A program made the translations under genes and the position numbers. This document shows, piece after piece, positions 1 to 7,542 of a stretch of DNA of 13,463 nucleotides. Numbering within the stretch: the first letter of the stretch is position 1; every line of letters starts with the position of its first letter. Source of the DNA: an uncultured Prevotellaceae bacterium (lineage in GTDB: Bacteria > Bacteroidota > Bacteroidia > Bacteroidales > Bacteroidaceae); the NCBI GenBank assembly GCA_937915745.1, contig CALGGJ010000128.1, forward strand, positions 1-13,463, read 5' to 3'. The notes under the pieces were generated by a model that saw only the letters and a list, made by a program, of their open reading frames with translations, was not told where the DNA came from and did not search any database.

Positions 1-1
1 C

Positions 2-571
2 GTATTCCGTCGGGTCATTCCTCATCTGCCAAGCGAACATTGCATACTGAGCGACATAAGTTCGGTGAAGACTGGCTTTAAAGAGTTCTACGAAGCATCG
101 GGCTTCCATTACGTATCGACCCATCCTATGTTCGGACCCACGTTTGCCAACCTCGGACAGCTGTCGAACGAGAACGCAATCATCATCAACGAGGGCGACT
201 TCATGGGACGTTGCTTCTTCAAGGAGCTATATACCCGCCTCGGACTTCACATCTGCGAATATACCTTCGACCAGCACGACCGCACCGTGGCCTACTCGCT
301 GTCAATACCATTCATCTCGACATTTGCTTTTGCTGCTGTCATGAAACATCAGGACGCACCGGGCACCACCTTCAAGCGTCACATGCAAATAGCCAAAGGC
401 GTGCTGAGCGAAGACGACACGCTGCTGCGCGAAATACTGTTCAACCCCTATACCAAGGACCAGGTGTCGCAGATACGCGACGAGATGAAAGAACTGATAG
501 AAATAATAGAGCAGAAAGACGAAGACCACATGCAGGCCTACCTCACGAAAATACGCCAGAACATAAAATAG
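2..571 (+). CDS. tyrA: Prephenate dehydrogenase, C-terminal part (5' end outside window)
   Basis: Oxidises and decarboxylates prephenate to 4-hydroxyphenylpyruvate with NAD(P)+ in tyrosine biosynthesis; cytoplasmic. The frame is open from base 2 with no start codon at the edge, so about 190 C-terminal residues are present of a usual 255-260; the missing part is the N-terminal Rossmann nucleotide-binding fold. Visible signatures are SDISSVKTG, then the family motif HPMFGPTFA with the conserved His, the segment YSLSIPFISTF, and the helical dimerisation region containing MKHQDAPGTTFKRH and EILFNPYT. These agree closely with the stand-alone Bacteroidales enzyme as I know it. There is no fused chorismate mutase or ACT domain at the C-terminus; the protein ends shortly after YLTKIRQ. 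In this order the gene usually closes an aromatic amino-acid operon; upstream genes cannot be seen. The internal ATG at 65 is not the true start. Confidence 0.93.
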   Translation, partial: VFRRVIPHLPSEHCILSDISSVKTGFKEFYEASGFHYVSTHPMFGPTFANLGQLSNENAIIINEGDFMGRCFFKELYTRLGLHICEYTFDQHDRTVAYSLSIPFISTFAFAAVMKHQDAPGTTFKRHMQIAKGVLSEDDTLLREILFNPYTKDQVSQIRDEMKELIEIIEQKDEDHMQAYLTKIRQNIK

Positions 572-777
572 GCATCCATCCGACGATAATTGACCGGCAC
601 ATTCCCACGATGACAAAAATGAGTGCGTACTCGCAGTACTGAGAGTGCGCACTCAAAGCGTTACGAGTGCGCACTCAAAGCGTCACGAGTGTGCACTCAA
701 AGCGTCACGAGTGCGCACCCACAAAACAGCCCCTGCAAACTATGCTGCAGCGGCACACACATGCAGTGTCGCATACT
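572..777. other. Intergenic region between tyrA and the TM2 gene
   Basis: About 206 bp without a credible gene. It lies between the 3' ends of tyrA (+) and the TM2 gene (-). Most of it is the palindromic tandem repeat at 621-718. Further right there is an imperfect hairpin (GCGGCAC at 750-756 against GTGTCGC at 766-772, 9-nt loop) just past the stop codon of the minus-strand gene. It has no T-run, so calling it a terminator would be weak. Small open frames here (645-830, 667-1023) only translate the repeat and look non-coding. Confidence 0.6.
621..718. repeat. 22-bp tandem repeat with embedded perfect 12-bp palindrome
   Basis: Three consecutive 22-bp units lie at 643-664, 665-686 and 687-708, followed by a partial unit at 709-718 and preceded by a degenerate one from 621. 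Each unit is GAGTGCGCACTC, which is its own reverse complement, plus the 10-bp spacer AAAGCGTYAC. The third unit carries one change (GTGTGC). The 621-642 copy reads GAGTGCGTACTC followed by CGCAGTACTGAG-like sequence. The units are directly adjacent with no unique spacer between them. It sits between the 3' ends of two convergent genes. Possible roles are arrayed binding sites for a dimeric protein, or an expanding microsatellite-like element; neither is shown. Confidence 0.9.
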
Positions 778-996
778 TTATTCCTCTGGCTTCTGAACAA
801 TGGTGGCCTGGAACTCATCTTCCGACATAAACAGCAACTTGAAGAAGTCGATGAGAGTCGGAATCCAGCTTATGCCACACACGAAGAACAGAATGAGATA
901 AATCCACCCCTTCTTCTTGTCGCCAATGTAGAACTTGTGGGCTCCCCATACACCAAAGAACCAACACAGCAACGTTGCGGTAAGTTTACTCTTCAT
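778..996 (-). CDS. TM2-domain small membrane protein
   Basis: A 72-residue protein with the TM2 fold: two transmembrane helices joined by a short polar turn. Residues 5-23 form the first helix and carry the hallmark GVWGAHKFYIGDKKKGW (pattern GxxGxHxFYxG). Residues 32-55 form the second helix, with the conserved Asp in the IPTLIDFFKLLF stretch. The tail is short and acidic. I chose the ATG at 996 because it gives the normal TM2 N-terminus; an upstream ATG at 1074 would add 26 residues unlike the family. Function of TM2 proteins in bacteria is largely unknown; they are single-domain inner-membrane proteins often linked to envelope processes. The gene is divergent from the small membrane-protein gene that starts at 1201. 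Confidence 0.88.
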   Translation of the reverse strand: MKSKLTATLLCWFFGVWGAHKFYIGDKKKGWIYLILFFVCGISWIPTLIDFFKLLFMSEDEFQATIVQKPEE

Positions 997-1091
997 AGGC
1001 ACATAAATTTGATATTGACATAACTGACGAAATGAAAGAAACTGCGTAGCCAGGGCGGCACGTATCCTCCACATCGCATACTTTCCGACAG

Positions 1092-1117
1092 CAAAGATAT
1101 AACATATTTATTACAAA
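1092..1117 (-). promoter_or_regulatory. Possible Bacteroidetes-type promoter for the TM2 gene
   Basis: On the minus strand TATCTTTG (1099-1092) matches the -7 consensus TAnnTTTG. A TTTG lies at 1117-1114, but the 14-bp gap is shorter than the usual 19-21 bp, so the -33 assignment is weak. It would give a leader of roughly 90 nt before the start at 996. Confidence 0.35.
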
Positions 1118-1138
1118 CACAAATTTTTCGTTGCAAAA

Positions 1139-1170
1139 TTTCATTCTTTCAGCAATAATCATTACATTTG
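1139..1170 (+). promoter_or_regulatory. Bacteroidetes-type promoter for the gene at 1201
   Basis: TACATTTG at 1163-1170 matches the -7 consensus TAnnTTTG. A TTTC at 1139-1142 lies 20 bp upstream in the -33 position. Transcription would begin near 1176-1178, about 25 nt before the ATG at 1201. The same -7 octamer appears before the six-gene minus-strand cluster. Confidence 0.55.
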
Positions 1171-1200
1171 CACACCCATAGAGGCAGAAGTTACAATAAG

Positions 1201-1527
1201 ATGCAAACATCTGCAACCGGCAGGCAACCGAAAACAAGCCAAAGTGACGCAATGGACAACGACGAAAACAAAGAGAAACATCTCATATCGGGCACCAACG
1301 CCATAGAGCGTTTCCTCATCAGCCTCTTCTTCATCGAGGTCATCGGACAGACTCTTACCGCACTGACTTCACACCTGCTGCGCCTTGCCGGACAACCATG
1401 GCTCTACAACCAAATCCACTCCATCCCATACTTTCATCACATACTCTTCACTGCTCTGCTGGCAGTAGCAATTGCATTAAATGTGAAGCAAATTATAAAT
1501 AAAAGAGATAAAAAACAGACATATTAA
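1201..1527 (+). CDS. Small membrane protein of unknown function
   Basis: Not recognised as a named family. From the ATG at 1201 it is 108 residues; from the ATG at 1252 (MDNDENKEK) it would be 91. The promoter -7 box at 1163-1170 allows either. The N-terminus is polar. Two hydrophobic segments follow, roughly residues 38-62 (containing FLISLFFIEVIGQTL) and 79-97 (containing ILFTALLAVAIAL), separated by a turn with aromatic residues, and the protein ends in a basic tail rich in Lys and Arg. This predicts a two-helix inner-membrane protein. It is divergent from the TM2 gene and followed, after 75 bp containing a new promoter, by the WG-repeat gene, so it is probably monocistronic. Confidence 0.68.
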   Translation: MQTSATGRQPKTSQSDAMDNDENKEKHLISGTNAIERFLISLFFIEVIGQTLTALTSHLLRLAGQPWLYNQIHSIPYFHHILFTALLAVAIALNVKQIINKRDKKQTY

Positions 1528-1550
1528 GCACTATCTTAATAAATAATTCG

Positions 1551-1558
1551 TAAATTTG
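1551..1558 (+). promoter_or_regulatory. -7 promoter element for the WG-repeat gene
   Basis: TAAATTTG matches the Bacteroidetes -7 consensus. No clear TTTG is present at the -33 position; only an AT-rich TTAA lies about 23 bp upstream. The start codon follows 44 bp later, giving a leader of about 37 nt. Confidence 0.5.
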
Positions 1559-1602
1559 CGCGAATTTTACATAAACAAAAACAGGAAACATATATACAAA
1601 AA

Positions 1603-3825
1603 ATGAACCGCACAATCAGACTCATAGTGACTGCCCTGCTGACACTAACCATGGCTATGCCGGCAGGCGCACAAGAGTTGAAACTCAAACCGCTAAAAGC
1701 AAAAGACCTGGCACTCGACATCGAACCAAAAGAGAAAAAAGCAGGCCAAGGCCCTTGGGGATACACATCAGCAGACGGGAAGTTCATCATCAAAGCAGTA
1801 TTCGAAGCAGCCGACAACTTTAACAGGGGACATGCACGTGTGAAGTACAACGGCAAATACCAAATACTCAACCTCAACGAAGAGACAGGCGAACTAAGCC
1901 TCTCTACCCCATACGACGAAATGAGCGACCTCATCAACGGAAGCTACCGCATCGTAGCCAAAGGTGGATTTTACGGAACCATAAAGCCTGACGGAACAGT
2001 CATCGAGGAAGCCGAATACGACAACATGGAAGAAAACAAGCGCAACGGATTCAATGTGCGCATAGTTACAAAAAGCGGACTGTACGGAGCCTTAGACGAC
2101 CAAGGTAAGGTAAGCGTAGCACCGGCATATACCACCATATCCGAACTGAACGAAGGAGTAGCCATCGTAATAAAGAACGGCAAGCGCGGAGCCATATCAC
2201 CATCACTGGAACTGACCGTACCAACCGAATACGAATGGCTCGAACCATCAGGAGCCCGGCACCTGCTGGCACAAAAAGACGGACGCATGGGAGTCATCAC
2301 ATACGAAGGCGAGATATTCATACCAATCGAATTTGACGAAGTGACACTAAGCCAGTCCAAACGCAACTACATAACCAAATATGCAGGCAAATACGGAGCC
2401 GTCACAGCATCTACAGGCAAGGTGATACTGACACCACAACTCAACGAAGCACCCGAACTCAAACAAAACAACAACCTGATACTGCAAAACGACATCCTAT
2501 ACATCATATCCGACCACGGAGCAAGCTGGTGGCACATGTCGAGCAACCTAGACATCACCAACACATCGGGACTGTCGATGAACGACACCGCACAAATGAA
2601 TGTCATCCCACTCGGTACCGAGATGCTCATGATATGCAAAGGCGATGCACCCTACTTCATATCAAAAGACAAGAGTGTAGTATGGTCGGCAAACGATGAA
2701 GTGCGCAAATGGGCCGAGCAACCAATACACTACAACCTGAAGTGCGAAACATTGGAACGCACAGGATACCTCAGTGCAAAAAATGTATATGACAAGACAG
2801 TACACCTGATACAAAAACTGCAAATATCATGGCCGGTAGCAGCCGAAGACCCACGAGTTGACGTCACACTCTGCCAGCAAACCCTGCTCAAAAACATGTC
2901 GCGCATCATCCTGGGCGACACATGCAGCATCACATTCGAAGACATAGACTCACTGCTCAACTACGCTACCAAACACGCACTCGACCCACAAGGACTCACA
3001 AACATCGTGGCACTCAACGGCGAGCCAAAGAAATTGAGTACAGAAGAAGGTGGCTATGAAATAAAATACACCGGCAAGTTCATGGGCGATGAAAGCAGCT
3101 CGGATGCAGCATACAACCTGTACAAGAGCGAAGACTACATAGGCGCAGCACACCCTAACCAACGGCCGATATACATACACTTCAACAAAGCCACAGGAAA
3201 AAACTACACACTCGACGACCGATTCTCAAAAACGGCACATATCACCATGGTCAACAACCTCAAACGAGGTTCAAACATAGTATATATCAATGCCGACGAC
3301 AGCGAAATATTCGAAAGCATAAAAGACAGCCAGATAGACGATGTAAACGAAAACTTCTATCAGCAAGACGGGACCACATACTTCTATCTGCATCCTGTGT
3401 ATTCAATACGTCCGATATACGTAGGACTGAAATTCCTGGGCGACATACGTCCGGAAACAACAAAAACACAGAAATCAGCCACCAACGAATACACATTTAC
3501 AAGCTACGACCTCGAATACTTCGGCCTGCACGACCACGTAAAGACCATGACCATAACCTACGCCAACCAAGCCACACGCCAATATCTGTTCAACATCGAC
3601 GGACAGCTCGAGACCATCGACGGCTACGACCCATTCATAGACCGCAGAGACGAAAGCCCGTCGGCAATATACTACAAACGCGACAAGCTGGGACGTATAA
3701 TCATGCCTGTTGCAGACAACAACGAAGGATACCAAGTGACCGAAACCGACAATCACGGCAACTGGACTGCACGCAAACACCGCGAAAGCTCACAGACCGA
3801 ATCGCGCACAATCACATACTATTGA
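1603..3825 (+). CDS. Secreted WG-repeat protein with DUF3298/RsiV-like middle and RHS-like tail
   Basis: A 740-residue exported protein. Residues 1-23 are a Sec signal peptide ending AGA before Gln24. Residues about 50-280 hold a series of WG (KWG) repeats: WGYTSADGKFII, YGTIKPDGTVI, YGALDDQGKVSV, RGAISPSLELTV, MGVITYEGEIFI and YGAVTASTGKVI. Each pairs a G-x-hydrophobic turn with a strand and a 'Y/F-D/E' start of the next. Residues about 480-612 resemble the DUF3298 (RsiV/PdaC) fold: YKSEDYIGAAHPNQRPIYI, then TGKNYTLDDRF, then a short FYLHPVYSIRPIYVGLKF strand pair. The C-terminus (about 630-740) has RHS/YD-like text ending in NHGNWTARKH. Function unknown; WG repeats are usually ligand-binding or structural. 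Coding strand is strongly A/C-rich. It converges on the caspase cluster. The domain calls beyond the WG repeats are from motif memory and less certain. Confidence 0.85.
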   Translation: MNRTIRLIVTALLTLTMAMPAGAQELKLKPLKAKDLALDIEPKEKKAGQGPWGYTSADGKFIIKAVFEAADNFNRGHARVKYNGKYQILNLNEETGELSLSTPYDEMSDLINGSYRIVAKGGFYGTIKPDGTVIEEAEYDNMEENKRNGFNVRIVTKSGLYGALDDQGKVSVAPAYTTISELNEGVAIVIKNGKRGAISPSLELTVPTEYEWLEPSGARHLLAQKDGRMGVITYEGEIFIPIEFDEVTLSQSKRNYITKYAGKYGAVTASTGKVILTPQLNEAPELKQNNNLILQNDILYIISDHGASWWHMSSNLDITNTSGLSMNDTAQMNVIPLGTEMLMICKGDAPYFISKDKSVVWSANDEVRKWAEQPIHYNLKCETLERTGYLSAKNVYDKTVHLIQKLQISWPVAAEDPRVDVTLCQQTLLKNMSRIILGDTCSITFEDIDSLLNYATKHALDPQGLTNIVALNGEPKKLSTEEGGYEIKYTGKFMGDESSSDAAYNLYKSEDYIGAAHPNQRPIYIHFNKATGKNYTLDDRFSKTAHITMVNNLKRGSNIVYINADDSEIFESIKDSQIDDVNENFYQQDGTTYFYLHPVYSIRPIYVGLKFLGDIRPETTKTQKSATNEYTFTSYDLEYFGLHDHVKTMTITYANQATRQYLFNIDGQLETIDGYDPFIDRRDESPSAIYYKRDKLGRIIMPVADNNEGYQVTETDNHGNWTARKHRESSQTESRTITYY

Positions 3826-3905
3826 ACCCATACAAAGCAATTGCACACAGGGCTAAAGCAGGAGAAGAACACTCACACGGATTAGGGCAAGTATGTAAAA
3901 CAAGT

Positions 3906-3937
3906 AATCGGGCAACCGCAATAGCAGTCGCCCGATT
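3906..3937. terminator. Hairpin between convergent genes, likely bidirectional terminator
   Basis: A perfect 8-bp stem, AATCGGGC (3906-3913) with GCCCGATT (3930-3937), encloses a 16-nt loop. It lies in the 173-bp gap between the ends of the WG-repeat gene (+) and the caspase gene (-). On the minus strand it is followed by a moderately T-rich stretch (ACTTGTTTTA); on the plus strand there is no T-run. Position favours a terminator, above all for the minus-strand cluster. A 60-codon open frame over this region (3853-4035, -) is not convincing. Confidence 0.55.
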
Positions 3938-3998
3938 CTCAGTATGATGTGCGATTGGTCGAACCCCACATTACGTGCAAGGATTCGCCACCCACCAA

Positions 3999-5507
3999 TT
4001 ATTGGAATCCTCCGTTGATAAACCAATAGCGCCAATCGCCACTGGCATTATCCGATGCGTTGGTTGTAGGATTCTGCGACTTCTTGCTCTTTAATGTCGG
4101 AGCAGTCTCGCGCACGTTTCTCTCTATCGTCTCCGACAGTTCGCCCAACGAAATGAATCCCTGATTTTCTTTAAGAATCCTGAGCAAGTAGTACGTAAAC
4201 AAGCCATGACCCTGCTCATCGTAAGCCTGAGCGGTCTCAGCACCCGACGCAGCAGACATAACAACCACGTTGCCATTGCTTATTGTACCCTCTTCGGCAG
4301 CCATTCCTACACCACGTGTACCACGGGTCACACCTTCATTATCACGGTTTACACCGCTGAAACATGCGTCGAGGAACACTGTTACCTGATGGAATCCAAG
4401 GTTGCCAAGACGTGCGTAGAAGTCGTCGAGAGACACTCCATCTTGTGGTTTCTCACCTCCATTCACATCGGTTGGAAGCAGATAGGCCTTGCGGTCGGCA
4501 TCTTGCACACCATGACCGGCATAATATACGATAAGATTCTTGTTTCCACGGTTGGTGAGGCCCTCAAGCCAGGACATCTCTTCGTCAACCAACATATATT
4601 TTGTCACATCTTCGCGCTGGTGAACATTTAGTGACGGAATGCCAAGCAACTTATCGCAGTAATAGGCAAACACACGTGAATCGTGTATTGCATAAGGTAC
4701 ATCAGCCGCGGTACGATAGTTTTCGTTACCGATTATCAGAGCATAAGTATTGTTCCGTGAATCAACCGAAAAGACCTTGAGCGAATCGATATCCGATGTC
4801 GCATAGTCATAATCCTTGGCAGCTGTACCGCCAGAGCCTATGCACTTTTCGACAGAAGCCTTTGAAAGTCCGTGCTGATTGCAGTTAGCCGTTGTGATGT
4901 CGGCAGGCAGACGGCGAATTTCTCCGGTATAGAGCGAGTGGCGCACCGTTCCATTGATTTCGTTTTCCTTGGCAAACACATATTGTCCGATACGTGCTGT
5001 TGGGCTGATAGAGATTGTCACAAGATTGCAATCTACGAATGCCTGATCTTCCACACGGCAGTGGTCGGGTATTGTGATTGCAGTCAGTCCGCTTTTTGCG
5101 AATGCAACGGTCTCGATTACCTGTAGTTGGCTTGGCAGCGAAATATTGCGCAACTTGCCACAGTTCAAGAAGGCAGCCCATCCGATGCTCTGCATATCGT
5201 TGCCATTGAAGATTACCTCGCTCAGTTCACTTTGATCTGCAAATGCGCACGAACCGATGCGCAGAATGCCACGACCAATATCCACCTTTTGTATCTTAAG
5301 GCCTTTTTTCTTCCATGGTGCCACATTGACACGGTTGTATTCATCCATAATTACCCATTCACCCTTCTTCGATACATTTCTGAGGGTTAGGGTCTTTCCG
5401 TCAAAGGCCCATTGCAGGTCGGTGCCGCAAAAACCTTTGTTGTCCTGAGCCATAATGCTCACTGAGCAGAGTATGGCAGCAATAGTCATAATAAGATATC
5501 GTTTCAT
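3999..5507 (-). CDS. Secreted BspA-type LRR / caspase-like (peptidase C14) protein
   Basis: A 502-residue exported cysteine-protease candidate. Residues 1-20 are a signal peptide ending SIMA before Gln21. Residues about 27-80 match the N-terminal cap of BspA-like proteins (CGTDLQWAFDGKTLTL, then APWKKKGLKI). Residues about 80-180 contain four to five BspA leucine-rich repeats, for example IGSCAFADQSELSEVIF and LRNISLPSQLQVIETVAF. Residues about 253-470 are the caspase domain: YALIIGNENY opens it, VYYAGHGVQ supplies catalytic His332, and FLDACFSG supplies catalytic Cys382 with Asp380 before it, as in Arg/Lys-specific metacaspase-type enzymes. The loop after Cys382 has Arg395 and Arg398 in VTRGTRGVG, candidate autoprocessing sites (inference). 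The end, DWRYWFINGGF, is aromatic-rich. Last gene of the minus-strand cluster, 47 bp after the barrel-like gene. Its codons are more T-rich than those of the upstream cluster genes. Target unknown. Confidence 0.9.
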   Translation of the reverse strand: MKRYLIMTIAAILCSVSIMAQDNKGFCGTDLQWAFDGKTLTLRNVSKKGEWVIMDEYNRVNVAPWKKKGLKIQKVDIGRGILRIGSCAFADQSELSEVIFNGNDMQSIGWAAFLNCGKLRNISLPSQLQVIETVAFAKSGLTAITIPDHCRVEDQAFVDCNLVTISISPTARIGQYVFAKENEINGTVRHSLYTGEIRRLPADITTANCNQHGLSKASVEKCIGSGGTAAKDYDYATSDIDSLKVFSVDSRNNTYALIIGNENYRTAADVPYAIHDSRVFAYYCDKLLGIPSLNVHQREDVTKYMLVDEEMSWLEGLTNRGNKNLIVYYAGHGVQDADRKAYLLPTDVNGGEKPQDGVSLDDFYARLGNLGFHQVTVFLDACFSGVNRDNEGVTRGTRGVGMAAEEGTISNGNVVVMSAASGAETAQAYDEQGHGLFTYYLLRILKENQGFISLGELSETIERNVRETAPTLKSKKSQNPTTNASDNASGDWRYWFINGGFQ

Positions 5508-5554
5508 AATGGTTTTTTCTTTCTTGTTTGTTATGTTTTGCTGAATAATCTCTG

Positions 5555-6490
5555 TTAGAATCTATATTGAAGATAGATGCGGGATGCTTTATTCTTGAAC
5601 TTGTAGTTCAAATAATCTACATCCTTGCCGAATGTGTCATCAAATGGCTTGTATTTGTTTTCACCGCTGCGCGTTTCAAATCCCACACCGATATGTTTCC
5701 ATGACAAGCTTGCGCCTGCCGCTGTATAAACACCGTGCGACCAGTTAAGACGCATTGCAACACCATCATTATTCGAATCATATGTACCTGTAACGTAGTG
5801 GTCTTCATCAGAGTCCTTCGGAATGAAGCAGAAGTCGATATTATATCCGAAGTGGAAATAGCCGTTGATTTTCAGAAAACTGACTCCACTGCCTGAATTT
5901 GCGAACGGGGCAATAGTGATTGACGGGCCGAGTCGCATGCCATAGTTCGCTTCATACTTCTCAAAGCTCCATGGTGTGAAAAAGCATTCCTTGCCCTGAC
6001 GTTTCGGGTCGGTGGTAAAGGTGGCCTCAGCATTGAACTGATATCCATCCTCATACTTGAAGTGACTTACACTGAGGTCGAAGCCTACATAGTCGAGATA
6101 GATAGACAAGACATTGCCTATTGGATTGTGCAAACGGAAGTTTTTACCACGGGTAATAGAGACTCCCCAGTTGCTTTTATAGCTGAGGTCTCTTCCATCT
6201 CCCATTGTAGGTCCCATTGAGACTCCGTCTTTCGAATCCATCTTTACGTTGTTGTAGGCGAAGTTTGTGAACTTGCGATTGCTCCACACGTTCCTGTTGT
6301 GTGCATTTCCCAGCTTCTGTGCAGAGATGTTTTGCTGCATCTTGAGGATGTCGTTGACTGTTTGGATTTCGGTCAGGTCTTCATCCTGGTCGATGTTGGC
6401 CAATCTGTCGTCTTGATCAGTTTGTGCAAACACTGATAGCGCGAACATGGAGACCACCATTGCATAAACGAATTTCATTTTCATGTGCAT
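5555..6490 (-). CDS. Probable outer-membrane beta-barrel protein, unknown function
   Basis: A 311-residue protein with a signal peptide (cleavage after VFA, before Gln23). Three in-frame ATGs lie at the start (6490, 6484, 6478); all keep the signal peptide and the choice cannot be made from sequence. After cleavage comes an acidic stretch (TDQDDRLANIDQDEDLTEI) and a polar region to about residue 100. The rest alternates short amphipathic strands rich in Tyr, Phe and Gly, such as VLSIYLDYVGFDLSVSHF, INGYFHFGYNIDFCF and ASLSWKHIGVGFE. The final residues, IYLQYRF, end in Phe, the usual C-terminal signature of outer-membrane barrels. I do not recognise a named family. It lies between the DUF4384-like gene (143-bp gap) and the caspase gene (47-bp gap) and shares the T-richer codon use of the caspase gene, so the two may be a subunit of the cluster. 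Confidence 0.78.
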   Translation of the reverse strand: MHMKMKFVYAMVVSMFALSVFAQTDQDDRLANIDQDEDLTEIQTVNDILKMQQNISAQKLGNAHNRNVWSNRKFTNFAYNNVKMDSKDGVSMGPTMGDGRDLSYKSNWGVSITRGKNFRLHNPIGNVLSIYLDYVGFDLSVSHFKYEDGYQFNAEATFTTDPKRQGKECFFTPWSFEKYEANYGMRLGPSITIAPFANSGSGVSFLKINGYFHFGYNIDFCFIPKDSDEDHYVTGTYDSNNDGVAMRLNWSHGVYTAAGASLSWKHIGVGFETRSGENKYKPFDDTFGKDVDYLNYKFKNKASRIYLQYRF

Positions 6491-6554
6491 TTAGTTTTTG
6501 ATGTTTATATTTCTTTTAACTGTTATCTTTCACTGTTATCCTTGTTTTATCTGT

Positions 6555-6583
6555 CGGCTATTCCCTGTTTGCAGGGTTTGCCG
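6555..6583. other. Hairpin in the 143-bp gap inside the cluster
   Basis: A stem-loop with CGGC (6555-6558) pairing GCCG (6580-6583), and inside it CCCTG (6563-6567) pairing CAGGG (6572-6576) around a TTTG loop; an internal loop of 4 and 3 nt separates the stems. It lies in the longest gap of the six-gene cluster, upstream of the barrel gene. On the minus strand it is not followed by a T-run, so it is more likely an mRNA processing or leader structure than a terminator. No TAnnTTTG box was found on the minus strand in this gap. A 13-bp imperfect tandem duplication (6518-6530 and 6531-6543, sharing ACTGTTATC) lies beside it. Confidence 0.4.
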
Positions 6584-6633
6584 GTCTTTGTTTATTTGCT
6601 TCTCCGCTTTGTTTCTTGATTTATATGTCTGGC

Positions 6634-7500
6634 TTATCTTGCGTTGTCGTTGATGATTGTAATCCATTGCCTGGCCACAGTCATCTTCGTGTCTGCACGC
6701 ATACTGTTTTCGAGCCAAGACTTGAATTCAGCGTACGATGTAGTGCGGACTGTGCGCTCTCCTTCTCCGTAGTCAGGACATTTGGTGAATTTGTTTGGTG
6801 AATAAATGATAATGATTTGGTTCATTTCGTTTTTTGTGTCGGTTTGCATTATATATGCAGGCAGGTCGGAGCCTCCGTTGCGGTCGAAGAAGGTGTATCT
6901 GCGCCCGCTGTCCACTTTATAATAGTCTGTGCCGAATGGTACGAATGTGCTCACTTGGTCGTCGCCGTGCCATGCATATACTGCCACGTATCCGCTTGCC
7001 GGTGCACGGAATGAGATGTATATGCGTTCTTTGTTCCTGAACTTGTTGTTCTCGTAGCTGTCGGTGGTTCCTCCTGCCAATACTTTCCAATCGAACGATG
7101 GTTTGGCTTGTGTCACTTCGCGTACTTCGCCATAGACTTCAGCTTCAATCACGAGGTTGCTGCCTTCAAACCGTGCAGTAAACTGTGTGGGTTTTGTAGC
7201 TCTCACCCAGTCGCCCATGGTCTGTGCCATCATCTCAAATCGCATACTCGACGATGCCACACCGTCGGTTTCCGTATCCAAGATATAGTTTTCTTCTTTC
7301 AGTTGCTGACCGAATGCGTTTCGCAGAGCGTCTATTTTTGCTGCGTTTTCACATTCTTCCTTTGCTTGCACAAGGCTGATATGGTCATTCTCATGAACGA
7401 CAAACTTTCCCTGCCCTTCCGACCTTACGGTTTTCTGTGCCATGCAGTGGCTTGAGACTATGAGCGATATGACTGTGAGCAATATTATATTGTGTTTCAT
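6634..7500 (-). CDS. Exported DUF4384-like protein with LPP20/FlgT-like N-terminal region
   Basis: A 288-residue exported protein. Residues 1-21 are a signal peptide (SSHCMA before Gln22; the Cys is not in a lipobox). Residues about 25-130 resemble the LPP20/FlgT-N type: SEGQGKFVVHENDHISL, then an Ala-rich helix (LVQAKEECENAAKIDALRNA) and a strand NLVIEAEVYGEV. Residues about 155-235 look like DUF4384: NKERIYISFRAPASGYVAVY, then VSTFVPFGTDYYKVDSG and a strand NQIIIIYSP. This domain is a beta-sandwich found with caspases, CHAT proteins and serine/threonine kinases in other bacteria; its biochemical role is not established. It follows the transglutaminase-like gene by 42 bp. No enzyme motif was seen, so a binding or adaptor role in the periplasm is the likeliest reading. 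The domain assignments rest on pattern memory. Confidence 0.78.
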   Translation of the reverse strand: MKHNIILLTVISLIVSSHCMAQKTVRSEGQGKFVVHENDHISLVQAKEECENAAKIDALRNAFGQQLKEENYILDTETDGVASSSMRFEMMAQTMGDWVRATKPTQFTARFEGSNLVIEAEVYGEVREVTQAKPSFDWKVLAGGTTDSYENNKFRNKERIYISFRAPASGYVAVYAWHGDDQVSTFVPFGTDYYKVDSGRRYTFFDRNGGSDLPAYIMQTDTKNEMNQIIIIYSPNKFTKCPDYGEGERTVRTTSYAEFKSWLENSMRADTKMTVARQWITIINDNAR

Positions 7501-7542
7501 AATGTCGCGGATATGTGTGATGTATGGTATGCCTTGTGATTG

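Noticed and set aside
621..718. CRISPR array
   Set aside because: Units are contiguous 22-mers without unique spacers, and no cas gene is present.
645..1023. Small plus-strand open frames starting in the repeat (MRTQSV-type peptides)
   Set aside because: They simply translate the 22-bp tandem repeat and then run antisense through the TM2 gene. No promoter or conserved motif.
4206..4631. 141-codon plus-strand open frame inside the caspase gene
   Set aside because: Antisense shadow of the caspase domain, no recognisable domain or promoter.
3999..6490. Bacterial gasdermin-type or CBASS-type antiphage defence
   Set aside because: No gasdermin-like small gene, nucleotide cyclase, NLR or TPR partner is visible; the neighbour of the caspase has a signal peptide and a C-terminal Phe barrel signature, and all partners are exported, which does not fit cytoplasmic abortive-infection systems.
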